From contig NC_088302.1 in the NCBI RefSeq assembly GCF_032854445.1, positions 16,611,338 to 16,675,337 on the forward strand: 64,000 nt of DNA. The letters run 5' to 3'. The stretch comes from Liolophura sinensis (Eukaryota > Mollusca > Polyplacophora > Chitonida > Chitonidae). A model generated the notes under the pieces. It was given only the letters and a program-made list of their open reading frames with translations, ran no database searches and had not been told where the DNA came from. Positions 1 through 11,579 of this stretch are shown here, in pieces. How positions within the stretch are numbered: the stretch's first letter is position 1; every line of letters begins with the position of its first letter. The position numbers were made by a program, and so were the translations under genes.

Positions 1-119
1 TATTGATGTACAATCAGCACAAAAGTTAATAATTTTGGTTTTTTCTTTGTTGTCCTCATAATGCCCTGATCATTTCACACATTTTTCTCATAAATTTATA
101 TTTTCTTTGGCAATTCATT

Positions 120-139
120 TTGTCTGTCTGTCTGTCTGC
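120..139. repeat. Short TCTG microsatellite
   Basis: About five TCTG units in a CFAP53 intron. Confidence 0.8.
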
Positions 140-308
140 AGGCGTCTGAAGTCGGGAACGAGCACGACTATGTCTTTATATATCTTCCAGAACAGATACA
201 ATAATGCTTGTATGCTAATAATGCTAATAATAATGCTAATAGCGAAACTTGAGTGACATATTTCACACATTTAACTAAGTACAGTCGCACTGTCTTCCTC
301 GTAGATCA

Positions 309-521
309 GGGGCGGATTCCACATAGCCATTTCTGACGTAAGCCAAAATTTACAAACCTTGACACAGTTCAGAATTTTGGGAATTCGAATTTTAAATTTG
401 GATACATTCGTCGTAAAATAACATTGATGAGGTGATCAAAATGTTACAACCCAAAAATAAAGTCTAAATTCATATTTCAAAATCTGACTGAAGTCAGAAA
501 TGGCTGTTTGGAATAGGACCC
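309..521. mobile_element. MITE-like element with imperfect terminal inverted repeats
   Basis: The left end reads ATTCCACATAGCCATTTCTG and the right end contains its near inverse, CAGAAATGGCTGTTTGGAAT. The outer bases are GGG and CCC. The body is about 210 bp, AT-rich and non-coding, and sits in the CFAP53 intron downstream of exon 5. No clear target duplication was found. Confidence 0.6.
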
Positions 522-574
522 AGATCGGCATGCTGAGAAGACCACAGATTGTTGGTCATTTTAGGTTCGCATAC

Positions 575-3500
575 CTTTCTCTGAGCCTGTTCCATTGCCT
601 CGTTGCGGGACTCTTCCAATAGCTGCTGGAGAATCTTCATGTCAAAGGCGAGCTGTTCCTGTTCTTCTCTGGCCTTCTTCCTCAGTTTTAGCTGTAGTGA
701 GTGGTCTAACATGTTTCGCGTCTCCTCCTGGCGCCTCACTTTCTCTTCCAGGTGCTTCTGCTCCTCCAGTTTCCTTAACATCGCCTGTTCTTTCTAAACA
801 TCAGAAAACATGACAAATGAACCTCGGATAGGCACCTAGCAAAATCTGTGACAATATACAGTCGAGTGTTTGTCTTCAGCCAAACTGTCCTTTTTTTTCC
901 CATCATCGCTTTATGAACTTGGGCTTTTCTATTGAGTGCAATGTTTGTATATTTGAATTACATACAAAGTGACTTAATTTTTGAAGTCAGAATTAAATCC
1001 TTTTGTATCTATGATTAGTTTTCCACCAGCCTTGACACCCAACCATATGAAACTTTTCCACTGTTACCACAAACTCACCAACAAAGCTGCCTCCTCTAAC
1101 TTGAGCGCTTTAGCATCTGCTTTCTGCTGAGCCAGTGCTGCCATCTGTTTCTGCAGGACATCCAGGCTGCCTCGAGCACGCTCGTGTTTCTCCAGCATCT
1201 CCTTCTCTTCTCGAGCAGCCTTCATGGCTATGTCGTCATACCAGAGTTTAGCAAACATGGCTTCTTCAGCCGCCCTCTCCAGTTCCTGCTCTTCCTTCAT
1301 GCGGATCTGGTCCAGACGCTCTGCACACACCTCGTCCTGCTGACGCTTAGACAACGTTGACCGCAGCTCCTCACACTGATTCCTACGTACAGATGCAAAA
1401 GTAATTAGGCCTACTGATCCCTAAATACAGTTACAATATGCAACATGAAGGCCCCATGATAGCAACATGAAAAACTAAAGTTGTCCAAAGATAATAATAC
1501 ATTCCTGGAAAGGGGCATTGATATTTTTGTACTAAGATACGTCAACTTGTGTGAGGAGTTAGCCCCGAGTCATCAAACAAAATCTGGTAAAAATTAGCAT
1601 ATGATATTACCTTTAAATCTGCATAGGCCTAGAACTAGGAAAACAAACACCACTGTAGTACTCACCTGAAAAGTCTGTCTAATTTTTCTTGCACTAGTTC
1701 TAATCTTTCTGCTTCTCGTTTTTCTTTCAGAAATTTGGCTCTTTCTCTCATCTTTGCTTGTCTCTCTAGAGTTGTCTCCTCTTTAGCTTCCATTTCCCGT
1801 AAATACTGCTCGTCTTCACTGCTTAACAGTTTCCTGAGCCTGCGGGTGACAAAGTATTGCCAAGCATTAAATGTGGTGTAACGAATACACAAAGGCAAAA
1901 GGGACAGTGTCACATAAAGTGTGGCACACTGATCCCTAAACACAGCGACAAAATGCAAACATACAAGGCACACTGATTGCTACAACGTGCAGTAGCATTA
2001 TATGTGGTATAAAGAATACACAACAATAAAAGTGAATGTCTCAAATAAAGTCTGTTGATTCACATTAGATAATGAAGATTTCAAAATTAGACCCAAAAAT
2101 TCAGTCACAACTAAGTCATTCATTTTGACTAAGTCATTCATTGTTTGAATTATAGGATGATATGCTGTTGGAACAATGTAAGTTTCAGCACCAGCTGTAC
2201 TATTTAATGATTCTTTTCCTCTTTAAATGCTCTTTTTGGATTGACTTTTTAGGGCACACACAGTAAAATGCAATATCTTTATGTCAGGAAAAGCATTGGT
2301 TTCTTCTGAATAATTTTTGACAATTACATTCCAATTCCCAGACTATGTTATTGTAAAATAAACCACCAGTGCTTAAACACATCTAAAAACATTAGATGAC
2401 ATTGTCTCTGCTCAACCTGTTTAAATCTTATTGCAAAATTAACAGGCTACTATTTTCTTATTTTGAATATTTTGACATTGAAATCATGTAAAAATTCTGA
2501 AGAAAACAAAAACAGACAACAAGTCAGAAGCATTTCTTTAGGTGGTTACTAAACTCTATAATGACAAATCCATGCAAATTGGTAGAGATACACATGAGTA
2601 CACAGTATATTTTATCAATACACTCCTAATGTCCTGTTCAGTTCAACATACCTTTCCCTTCTATCCTCTACAGTGAATTCTTCCGCCTGTAGATAATCCC
2701 TGACTCGTCGTTTTACTGTGTTGACCTGAATTTTCCTGTCTGTCATCTTCTCCCAGTCATTTTTCATATCACATAATTTCTGATAATGTGTCTGAGATTC
2801 TGCGTCTTCTAAAAATTTCTCTTTTTTCCTTCTTTCCATGATTAGGTAATCAGCGGGTCGTCTGTTTGGAGGTCGAGCCAACTATAATAATAAGGATAAA
2901 GAGATAGAAGACCCTTACCCTTATAAGGTATACTTGAGGTACATCTGAGGTGTACCATTGGGGTGTAGCATATCAGAACTGAGGTGTGTCTAAGGTATAC
3001 TTGAGGTGTATCTTAGGTGTACTGAAAGTGTATCTGAGGTACTGCCAATTATGCAAATTAGTTCTTCATGTACACCTAAAGCACACATCAGGGGAGGTGT
3101 ACCCTGAAAATATTAGGTAAAAAATATGATGCCTGAGATGTGTCTGAGGTACAACTGAGGTATAGCTGAGGTACATGCTTATAGACAAGGTGGATATATA
3201 CTGTTTTCACTTTCATTTGATAGAAAAACTGGCTCAAAACACCTAAATATTGGTGGTATAAATTATAGATAAGCTTAAGTAATTTTTGTGATTGTATGCT
3301 GTTCTTTGTTTACAGTATCTGTAAATCTCAACTGAATTACAACAACAACAGTGATATACATTTACATGGGGCTTTCTAGCTGTATTTTTCTATGCCTTTT
3401 AGAACGTCATGGGCCCAAACGTGTTACAAATTCTGTCCCAGGAAGCATCAATCAGTGCATAATTGGGTTGTTTTCCCACAGCCTGAAATATATATGCACC

Positions 3501-4672
3501 TAGTTTAGGGCAGCCATCTTGGAATAATCAGGGGCAAATATACCTGAGGTACATCATTTCTTTCGCACAAAAATATTTGTAATTTTTTACTGGCCATTTT
3601 GTCTGAAGTAAAATGTAAATCTGATCTCTTGTTTCAAAACTTGAAAAAAGTGGCTGAGGTGTACCTGAGGTACATGACCATTAATTTATAATCAAAAACT
3701 CTCAAAGGTGTACCTGAAGTACATCACTTACTTCTTTTTTAACTTTCAAAGTTTCTCAGGTGTCACCGAGGTACATCTTCTAAGCATTGATCATTTTCAA
3801 AGTTCCTGAGGTGTATTTAAGGTACATTACCTCAAAAACCACTTCAAAACTCTTAAAGTTTCTAAGGTGTACCTGAGGTACATCTTCTAAGTGTTGATTT
3901 TTTTCCAAGTTCCTGAGGTACATCTGGCCAGGGTGAACTTGAGGTACAGTAGGCCTACATCTCAGATAATACAGAAGGGGTGTAGACCTACGCCTAATCT
4001 ATACCTCACACTAAGGTGTACATGAGATGTAGACCTCATCTAGTATTTGTTTGCAGAATAATCAATTATTAATGTGCATTATGAATGAATGAATGAATGA
4101 TTATGGCTTAATGCCACATCAGCATAATATGTGTTATGAATTACGGTACATAACTTTTGGCACAGAGTACTGAGCAGTTTGGTTCTTACTGCACATATTA
4201 CACAGAGTGTGGCTGGATCATGTATTCGATGGGAGTGCAGTAGTTGCAGGGTGCTGTCTGGCATAAAAGAGATCGAGATATAATTATTTTTAATAAAAGT
4301 AATGTATAGCTTACATGTAATTTAGGCCTAAGCTGAATTAACGTGTATGGTATACCTTTTCGTCCAAAATAACGTGCCCCATCAGTAACTGGCACATGGG
4401 TCGCGTAAAGTTAAATACTTGCATTTATTGTAAATAACATTTATTGTAAAATAACAAAAACACGAATGACATGTTATACGGTAAACGTCTACATGAATAG
4501 ACGTTTTTTCTGCGCTTTAAATAACATATCAACACAACAGTGACTAACTCATAATATTCTTTATGTTTTACAACACCGGGAAAATAGTGTAAATACTCAC
4601 GATAGCCACTGAATGGGGAGAAGGACCGGTAAATTCCCGTGTCCTCCGAGGCCGCTGCGATATCATCGCCAT
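575..4672 (-). CDS. CFAP53: CFAP53 (CCDC11)-like cilia and flagella associated protein, 5' five coding exons, 3' end outside window
   Basis: The coding exons on the minus strand are 4672-4601, 2881-2652, 1839-1666, 1382-1079 and 793-575. All have GT-AG borders and their phases chain without a break (0, 2, 2, 0, 0), giving about 333 residues with no stop. The family is about 510 residues long in human, so the remaining exons lie left of position 1. The product is almost entirely charged coiled coil. It matches my memory of CFAP53 along its length: the N-terminal VAILARPP, then YLREMEAKEETTLERQAKMR, CEELRSTLSKRQQDEVCAER, MFAKLWYDD and the RQEETRNMLDHSLQ block. CFAP53 is an axonemal microtubule inner and docking protein of motile cilia, and its loss disturbs left-right asymmetry in vertebrates. 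The start was taken at 4672 because it puts the short first exon in frame with the conserved second exon; a longer open frame from 4766 is in another phase and is rejected. Confidence 0.9.
2900..4035. repeat. Degenerate minisatellite in CFAP53 intron 1 (TGAGGTGTACCTGAGGTACA type)
   Basis: A motif close to GAGGTGTACCTGAGGTACAT recurs more than twenty times, in loose tandem at 2920-3180 and more spaced at 3540-4030. Units diverge and are separated by unrelated sequence, which suggests an old array invaded or eroded by substitutions and insertions. No open frame is associated with it. Confidence 0.8.
4081..4100. repeat. GAAT microsatellite
   Basis: Five tandem ATGA/GAAT units in CFAP53 intron 1, close to the end of the GAGGTGTAC array. 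Confidence 0.85.
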
Positions 4673-4903
4673 TTTCGCAGTTTTTTTTTTGACTTCGCAG
4701 AAACACGAAGGAAAGCTCAACGAAGTCCGAGGTATCCCTGTACAAAGAGCCTTCCTCTACATTCAAAAGTACTCAGCTTTTTCTCCTATTGTAACAGAAT
4801 GTTCAAATGTGGCTCAGGATTGTTAGGTTTTTCGATAATATAATGAAATTACCCCCCTCCACCGACCTCAACTGTCAAGCGTAGCGTGTGTTTGTATACA
4901 TTG

Positions 4904-4926
4904 TGACGTCACGTTACCAGGCGAAC
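4904..4926. promoter_or_regulatory. Candidate CFAP53 promoter elements: CRE octamer and RFX X-box-like site
   Basis: A perfect TGACGTCA palindrome (4904-4911) is followed by GTTACC-AG-GCGAAC (4913-4926). The first half-site fits the RFX X-box consensus (GTTRCC); the second fits the loose RRNRAC form with one mismatch. They lie about 230-250 bp upstream of the CFAP53 start codon. RFX factors acting through X-boxes are the general regulators of ciliary genes, so the placement makes sense. Function is inferred from position and motif only. Confidence 0.45.
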
Positions 4927-6095
4927 CGATGATACTCTCCCAGCAGAAGTCTTGCAAGCCATATAAAATCAGTATCGGTAAATGGGAAGTGTTGAAGTAA
5001 ATAAATATGGACAGCAGACGTTATTTTACAGAACATCTTTGAGTATCTCTGTTTCTGGAAACGTTGCTTTATAATCCGACTGGAAACCCTAACAGAGGCC
5101 GGATCTCTCACAAAGTCTATTGTTTGAGAAACCACATGAGCGAAAATAACTCAACATAACTTCTCTGCGTGGTGAATTGTGATATAATCTAGTTTAATTA
5201 TACAGCATATACTGGGTACATATTATACTTGCATTGCAGTTTTAATTTAGCATAATTCAACTGTAATATTTCATATCAAATCCAACTGCTTTTCTGCAGT
5301 TGGAATTCTATCATCTAACTTTTTGTGAATGTAATTTACTTTTTTTTCCCAATCAACATAAAAATACAATCTTATTACATAGACCTACTTTTTTCACTGC
5401 AGTCTGTGTATGATATCAGATAAGCTGTTTTATAAAATTAGAACCGTACATGTAATATCAAAATTTGGATGAAAAAAAAAAAATTCACATCAAGCTACTA
5501 AAAATTGAAACATGCAAATTTGATGTCTTACTAGTAGAAATTGTGCACAAAGATTGTCATAGTTTTTCACTAATTTCATACTTACTCTGAGCCAATCATC
5601 AGTACACACTTTGGTCACGTAACTGGAGGTGAAAACAAAGCCAATTTACGGAACCCATGCAGGGGAGATAATTATTGAAGAAGATTTTAGCATAAAAATG
5701 AAAAAGAATCTTTTTTAGATGAGAAATTCTATTTGGAAAAGTAATCAGAATATGTCATGCCTTTAAATATGATATTTTCAATGTTCTGTAGTACTTTCAA
5801 CTTTAGGAATTGGCCAAAATCATAGGAGAGGAATCCGGCTGGGTGCTCGAAACTATGCTATTTGATTCAACAATGATAATCAAAGATGATTTCATTGTCC
5901 TTTGTCTTAGGTAAGATGTGCCCATCTTCTAATCATGAAAAATTGGTGTAAATATATATTCCCTTGGTTGTCAATATAAAGTTTTAATAATAAAAAAAAA
6001 AAAAAAACACCAATACGTTTAAATGAAAACGGACTTTCGTATCTCCGAAGGGTTGGCGTTTTGAATATACCCTAAAGTAACAGCTCTGCCTGGAG
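4927..6095. other. Non-coding spacer between CFAP53 and the SKA1 promoter
   Basis: AT-rich sequence with several homopolymer A runs, for example at 5472 and 5993. I see no credible coding exon, RNA gene or element. Confidence 0.6.
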
Positions 6096-6137
6096 ATTGG
6101 CCAATGTCGACTGGAGCCGTTTGGCGCACATTTTGAA
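6096..6137 (+). promoter_or_regulatory. Candidate SKA1 core promoter: CCAAT pair plus CDE/CHR cell-cycle element
   Basis: ATTGGCCAAT (6096-6105) gives two overlapping CCAAT boxes in opposite orientation. Downstream, TTTGGCGC (6120-6127) fits an E2F/CDE site and TTTGAA (6132-6137) is a CHR; the GGCGC core and the CHR are separated by exactly four bases. CCAAT boxes followed by CDE-N4-CHR is the arrangement known from vertebrate G2/M genes bound by NF-Y and the DREAM and MuvB complexes. SKA1 is such a gene. A splice donor-like GAAG|GTAATG at 6187/6188 could end a short non-coding first exon joined to an acceptor at about 8263 or 8279. The promoter role is inferred. Confidence 0.5.
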
Positions 6138-7449
6138 CGTTTTATTGAGCGGTTTATTTACGGGCCCTTGTTGCTTTTTCTTCGAAGGTAATGCCACATA
6201 GTTTGGACATATTTTGGAAGCTGCGTTTGTCTGCGGACACTAACATTATACCTAGCCAAAATCATTGAACATAATAAATGTTAATCAGTCAAGGGTCCAA
6301 ATCTCAAACTGAAACAGAAAATGTCAGCATGTGTAATGATGTAGGCCTGACTGTCAGAATGAACATGGAGAGCTCCATGGAATGACGAACTAAAACTCAT
6401 GCGCTAGGATATTAATCTGCCTGAATCTTATCACACATGCAACAAAACGAAAAACATTGATGATTAGGCGTACATGTAATTGCTTTTTAAGCTTAATTTG
6501 GGTTCAGGAAACCTAATTCATCACGTTCATTCGCACGTGGCAGCAGCAAGCAGGTGACTAGGTGAATATTGGGAGGGATAACAAGTCACGTGATCATAGC
6601 TATGTATAGGGAAATAAACAACATTGAACGATATTCTGAGTACTACAGCTGATAATAACCAGAATTTATAGTAGAATACATGTATGTAAGACAATGTTCA
6701 CAACAATCTACACAGCATACTTAAGTCCTGAACATCAAGTACTTCTAGTTTTGTATTAACTCCCCGTATTTAGACAATGTTGTCAATGCTGTGTCTGAGC
6801 AAGTAAAGCATGTTGAGGTGAGAAAAATGGGAGTTGCCCTGGTCTCGAGATCACAAGGCGGAAAGGAGCATACCAAGTTTAATCATTGAAATTTTTACTT
6901 AAGTCCAAGATCACTTTGTGATCCCAAAGCCTCAAGTTTGCATCACAGAATTATCCTACATGAGGTTCTAAAAAGCATAACTTTTTGTTTTTGTAATGTT
7001 ACATAACTGAGATATCGCAGTCGAAAGTAAGAAAAAGTGCATGGATTGAAGAAATAGCATCGTCACTCAATAAATAAACTAGCTCACGCTTGATCGATCA
7101 AGATTGATAACATGGCAGTGCTTTCGATTTTCTCAGTATGTATGATTTAACTCACATTGAACTGAAATACCTTAGTTATGCATTATAATAATAAAAAAAT
7201 TTGCCGGTGGGATTTTTTCAATGCATATCTATGCATTTGACATAATGTTCAGGCCACAACATAACTTTTAATTTCAATGGTTGCATTACCCTGTAAACCA
7301 CATCAAACTTGAATCTAAAGTTTGATCAAGAAATAAATTTGATAATAAGTTTTTAATAAATAAAAGATTGATACAAAATTTCCCATTATTAACCACACAG
7401 AGCATACAACATATATAAAGCTACTGCTGTGCATGAGCATTTATAATGG

Positions 7450-7705
7450 GATAAAAACCAGCCCTTTTTCTAGGTGTGGGGGCCAAAGGTTAGCATACTA
7501 GCATAGTACAATGATCCACAAACCTCTTGCCAATGCAGTTGCTGTGAGTTCCAGCTCATGCTGGCTTCCTCTCCTCGGCTGTAGGTAAGAAAGTCTGTCA
7601 GCAACCTGGTCATGGGTTTCCTCCCACCATAATGCTGGTTGCCATCATATAAGCGAAATATTCTTGAGTACAGCATAAAACAAATCAGATAAATAAATAA
7701 ATTTT
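7450..7705 (+). mobile_element. tRNA-derived SINE, family A
   Basis: The head resembles a decayed tRNA. The body has the GAGTTCCAGCTCATGCTGGC region and the diagnostic core AAATATTCTTGAGTACAGC, and it ends in AAATAAATAAA. Related copies occur at 10310, 24391, 27875, 33225, 40725, 41728 and 49083. Confidence 0.75.
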
Positions 7706-8047
7706 CTGGGGGCAGTTCTCTCGTAATCATTCCCTGCTGGATTGTGGGACCTTATAACTGCTATTCACATATCACAAAAGTCGCCATGTTATGTTTGATG
7801 TGTGAATATTCATTCATGTAATCTGGCCGATATGACTTATAAACACATAATGTTGGTACCTACTGTAATGTAGTGTGCAGTGCTCTGGATATTTGCTATT
7901 CGTGGAACTATTAACAGTATACCAGAGGTTGCTGGAGCTCATGAATCTCTCTTTGTTACACTGTGGAAGATCCCATTAGCATACATGTGTAATGGTAACA
8001 GCTTTTCAGTGCTTATAACTTCGTACTTGCTGTGCTAGACGAAATTT

Positions 8048-8110
8048 CCATTTAGATCATTTGGTAGAGCGCTGGAAATTGGCTGTGGAATTCCAAGTTC
8101 AGATCTTGGG
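8048..8110 (+). mobile_element. tRNA-like SINE head relic
   Basis: TTTGGTAGAGCGCTGG resembles an A box and AAGTTCAGATCTTGG resembles a B box, spaced as in a tRNA. The stems do not pair well enough for a functional tRNA. Confidence 0.4.
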
Positions 8111-8286
8111 GTGACCCACAAAGGAAATCCTTCAACCATTACATATGCATGTGTTACCAGCGACTGTTGAATCATCAATTTACTGTACTGGTTACCCAAT
8201 TAAACACACAATCAAACTATAGTATACAGGTGCATGATATTAACATTTTTAAGTTTGTGACAGAATCACATCAGCACAGCGTAAAG

Positions 8287-10889
8287 ATGATCTGTAAGAC
8301 CCTGGAAGAACTGGCTGCACATTTCAACAGTCAGCTGGCATCCTTGAGGCTACGGGTGGAGCTGCGAGATGCCGCAGATGGAGACATGACTCAGTCTCTC
8401 CTGGCTTCCATCCAATCAGATGTCAATGAGCTGGCAGTGATACTGAGGCTGATTAGAGGCGAGATTTCCAAGCAGAAAGAGCAGATACAGCAGACAGAGG
8501 TAGTATTTAATTGTATCTAGGATATCTGGTATATACAGGAATGAAAACTGTCTCCTCATCAGTTGATTTTAAGAGAAGTCAGTACTTTCAAAGCGTCTAA
8601 TTCTTCACCAAAATGGACGGAACTAATTAATTTACTACTGGGGGTCAGGTAGTGGAAAAAAATTCAGCTGATTTTGCCGGAAAAGGTAATTCTCTTTCCT
8701 GGATTAAGGTAGTCTATCTTAATCCCAGGTCGTGTTTATCCAGAATGCTTACGTGTTTGTGTCATATGGGTAGTGTCTGTGAAAATTGGCCTTGACTACG
8801 TAGTCTTCATTTGACTGCCTTCCAAGTTTTTTCTTCCAGGTGATAAAGGAATCTATTCAGGAACTAAACGCTAGTCTGAGGCATGCTCTTGATAACATCC
8901 CTGCCAGACTGCCACAGAAACAAAAACACAGGTGAGTTTCACTTAACAGTTTTAATTAGTTCAGCTTGTTTTGAAGATACAGACATATCAAAGAAATGGG
9001 TTTTTTTTCTTTGAACAGTTGAACGAGCACGCAGCTTTGTGTTACTTCTGATCAAACTTAACATGCTTATTACATATATAGCACATATTTTAAATGCTTA
9101 GCATTACGTGGTATGTTTAACTGTCTTACTTGTTTGTTCAGTTCCCCAGAGGCACAGCAGGTGGAGATACGCCCCACACATGTGGATGCGCCTCCAATGG
9201 AACGTTGGCATGTTCAGCCGAGGCAACCTTCTGTTAAGACCAAACCAGCATCATTCTATGTCCAGCAGCTAGATCTGCTCACTGTGGATGAGTTCCAGTC
9301 AGTGCCAAAGTGAGTCCCTGGATGTCAATAGAGTGAAACATCAAAAAGGAGTTTCTTTATTGTGTCGGGATAATGTTTGTATATGATATTTAGAATCGAT
9401 AACCGGTTACATTTGACCTTACATGTATAGTTGATAGTGACGTGAAACTACGCTGCAGAGATATAACCTCAATGCTGAATAACAGTATTTGTGCAGATTT
9501 AAAACTGGTACTTCACTTCATTGCTTAGTGGTGTTAGGCCGAGCAACAGTTAGCCCACTAGACTGTTACTGGGTTTATGGTGTCTTGTCAGGTGTCTGCA
9601 GCAAGACACTAGCTTGTTTTATTGTAGAAATTACCATACGTGGGAAGGTCGGTCAGCAACGTGCAGATGGTCGTAAGTTAATGTGTAAAAACTTGCTGGA
9701 TATGCTGCAAACAGTTTTCTAGTTGTGCCCAACAGCTGTCATCTGGCTCAGGTGGTTAAAGCCCTGACTCTGTGGCCATCAGACCCTTGACCAATGAGGG
9801 CACATGTTTGAATTTAGCTTTCGCTGCTATGGCTGCGGCTGAGTAGGTTTGTCACGTACCTTTTGATTGGCAGTAGTTTACTCTTGGCAGTGTGGTTTTC
9901 TCCACCCAGAAATCTGCTGGCCATCATACAATCAAACAATGTTTGAGAGTGGCTTGAAACATCAGTCAAATAAATGAACAAAAGCTTTCTTTGGACCTTA
10001 AAAGGTCAGTGAACTTAAATTTCTATTGTTAAGATGTCATTCTCCAGGTGGTAGTTTTCATCTCGTGTGATCATGTTACAGGTACATGCGGGGACGGATA
10101 ACCTATGATCAAATGAACAATGCTGTTGAGGAGTTGAACAAGGCCCTCAGCGCTAAGTACAAACTGCTCGGACAGAAACGCACCAAGCTTAACGATGCCA
10201 ACCGGAAAAAATGGGAGGTGTATAAGAGCCAGGATATCAAAGAATCAACTGGTAAATACCAGCTCATGCATGACATCTTGTAGACATTGTGTAGCATGGC
10301 ACAAATGTCATGGTGCAGCCTCCCTGGCTGTTGGTTAGCATGCCAGCATGTCACAGTGACCAACAAACCTCTCACCAATACAGTCATTGTGAGTTCAAGT
10401 CCAGCTGTACGTAGGAAGTTCTGCTAACAACTTGCGGATGGCCATTGGTTTTCCCCGGGCTCTGTCTGGTTTCCTTCCACCACAATGCTGGTTGCTGTTG
10501 TACATTATTAGTATTATGTCTTGAAACCTACTTGCCTATTCATATATGATGACTTAATGACTGCTAGTTTACAATTGTATGTAGAACATACTGTCGCACC
10601 AGCTGGAAGTTGGATTAGAATAAATGTATTGAAGTAACTGATTCGCATATTCAACAGACCAGAACCTTTGTTCTAATTTTAGAATGGCTTCCACAGGTAT
10701 GAACCAGCAGTGATTTCTGTTTTTTGTTCTGCAGGATACTTTTTCATTGTGGATGCTGACGTTAAAACCTACAGCAATTTGAAGATTGACCGTGCCTTTA
10801 GCAGCTTAATGACCATTCTGCGTCACTGTGGACGCATCAAGGAGATTCGTGGAGGAGGAATAACGAGATACGCTGTGCTCATTGCTTGA
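8287..10889 (+). CDS. SKA1: SKA1-like spindle and kinetochore-associated protein 1, complete, five coding exons
   Basis: The exons are 8287-8499, 8840-8931, 9142-9309, 10082-10251 and 10735-10889. All have GT-AG borders and matching phases, giving 265 residues against 255 in human. Residues 1-100 form the N-terminal helical part (LEELAAHFN, then DVNELAVIL and KQKEQIQQ) that assembles with SKA2 and SKA3. Residues 100-155 are a variable linker. Residues from about 158 to 265 are the winged-helix microtubule-binding domain, with YMRGRITYDQ, KYKLLGQKR, GYFFIVDADVK, ILRHCGRIKEIRGGGITRY. The start was chosen because it leaves the same four-residue spacing to LEEL as in human; the longer frame from 8149 is not conserved. 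The Ska complex couples kinetochores to dynamic microtubules in mitosis. The gene is divergent from CFAP53. Confidence 0.93.
9738..9988 (+). mobile_element. SINE copy in SKA1 intron 3 (family C head)
   Basis: The tRNA-like head CTCAGGTGGTTAAAGCCCTG is followed by an internal region with TCTGCTGGCCATCATACAAT and a tail CAAATAAATGAAC. The same head type occurs at 34354 (plus) and 41235 (minus). Confidence 0.6.
10310..10525 (+). mobile_element. SINE family A copy in SKA1 intron 4
   Basis: The head contains GGTTAGCATGCCAGCATG. It is followed by GTGAGTTCAAGTCCAGCTG and the CCACCACAATGCTGGTTGC region of family A; the tail is decayed. Confidence 0.7.
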
Positions 10890-10990
10890 GGAGCAATTGA
10901 ACCATAACGTCCTGTGCAATGAACTGCTGTGCCAATGTCTTTGTTAAAGAGGTTAAGCCATAGATTTTTGGCAAGAAATACATATTCGGT

Positions 10991-10996
10991 AATAAA
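10991..10996 (+). terminator. Polyadenylation signal of SKA1
   Basis: AATAAA lies about 100 bp after the SKA1 stop codon, which would give a short 3' UTR. Confidence 0.7.
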
Positions 10997-11164
10997 ATCT
11001 AATTTTGTATATAACAAAAGTAGCTCAGATTATCTTTAAGTGTTGACTGACTGGTTTGTGAATATTACACATCATCACACAATACAAGATTTCATATCAG
11101 TAGCTGGAATACCTTCATATTCCACAAAATCTTAAAAAAAAACAACAACATGCAATTCAGTTAC

Positions 11165-11435
11165 AATTTTCTCTCCAGTCACGTTGTAGCTTCCTCGCTT
11201 GGTGTTCAACATTAAGGGGAAGTGCACGGACTAGTTGACCCATATCAGTATAATATCATGGGTGGGGCGGCTTATTTGCCTTTGGTAAGGCTTCTCAGTG
11301 AAGCAGTACTAAAAAGAGAGGTAAAAATCCGTCCTGCAACAAGGAGGCACATTACATGCACTCTAAGGACTCATTCGTCGTTATATGACTGAAAAATTGT
11401 TGAGTATGGCGTGAAGCCCCAAGCAATCACTCACT
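11165..11435 (+). mobile_element. SINE family B copy, 5' truncated
   Basis: It carries the family body (CTCGCTTGGTGTTCAACATT, then CCTGCAACAAGGAGGCACAT) and the tail (ATATGACTGAAAAATTGTTG, ending in CACTCACTCC). The tRNA head is missing. The same body occurs full length at 48352 and inverted at 43172. Confidence 0.8.
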
Positions 11436-11439
11436 CCTC

Positions 11440-11575
11440 CTGAGTCGTATGTGGCAAGGCCTGCCAGTATTTTGTAGAAAGCCATAAATTTCTTCCGAGC
11501 TCTGCCCAATTCCACTTCCACTTTCACTGTAATGTTGGCCACCGTCCTATAAGTGAGATATTCTTGAGTTTTTTT
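11440..11575 (+). mobile_element. SINE family A fragment abutting the family B copy
   Basis: It contains the family A 3' half (CACCGTCCTATAAGTGAGAT, then ATTCTTGAG) followed by a T-run. The two families lie back to back in the same orientation. Confidence 0.6.
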
Positions 11576-11579
11576 TTTT

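Larger units (their letters stand above)
6190..8286. other. Presumed 5' UTR intron of SKA1
   Basis: No coding exon is seen. The stretch holds a SINE copy (about 7450-7705) and a tRNA-like SINE head (8048-8110). It is an intron only if the upstream promoter reading is correct. Confidence 0.4.

Noticed and set aside
4425-4766. 113-codon minus frame as CFAP53 first exon
   Set aside because: It is in a different phase from exon 2 and shows no family similarity; the overlapping frame from 4672 splices cleanly.
9820-9835. Another CHR-like TTTGAA with upstream GC bases
   Set aside because: It lies inside a SINE in a SKA1 intron and lacks a CDE core; it shows that TTTGAA alone is frequent here.
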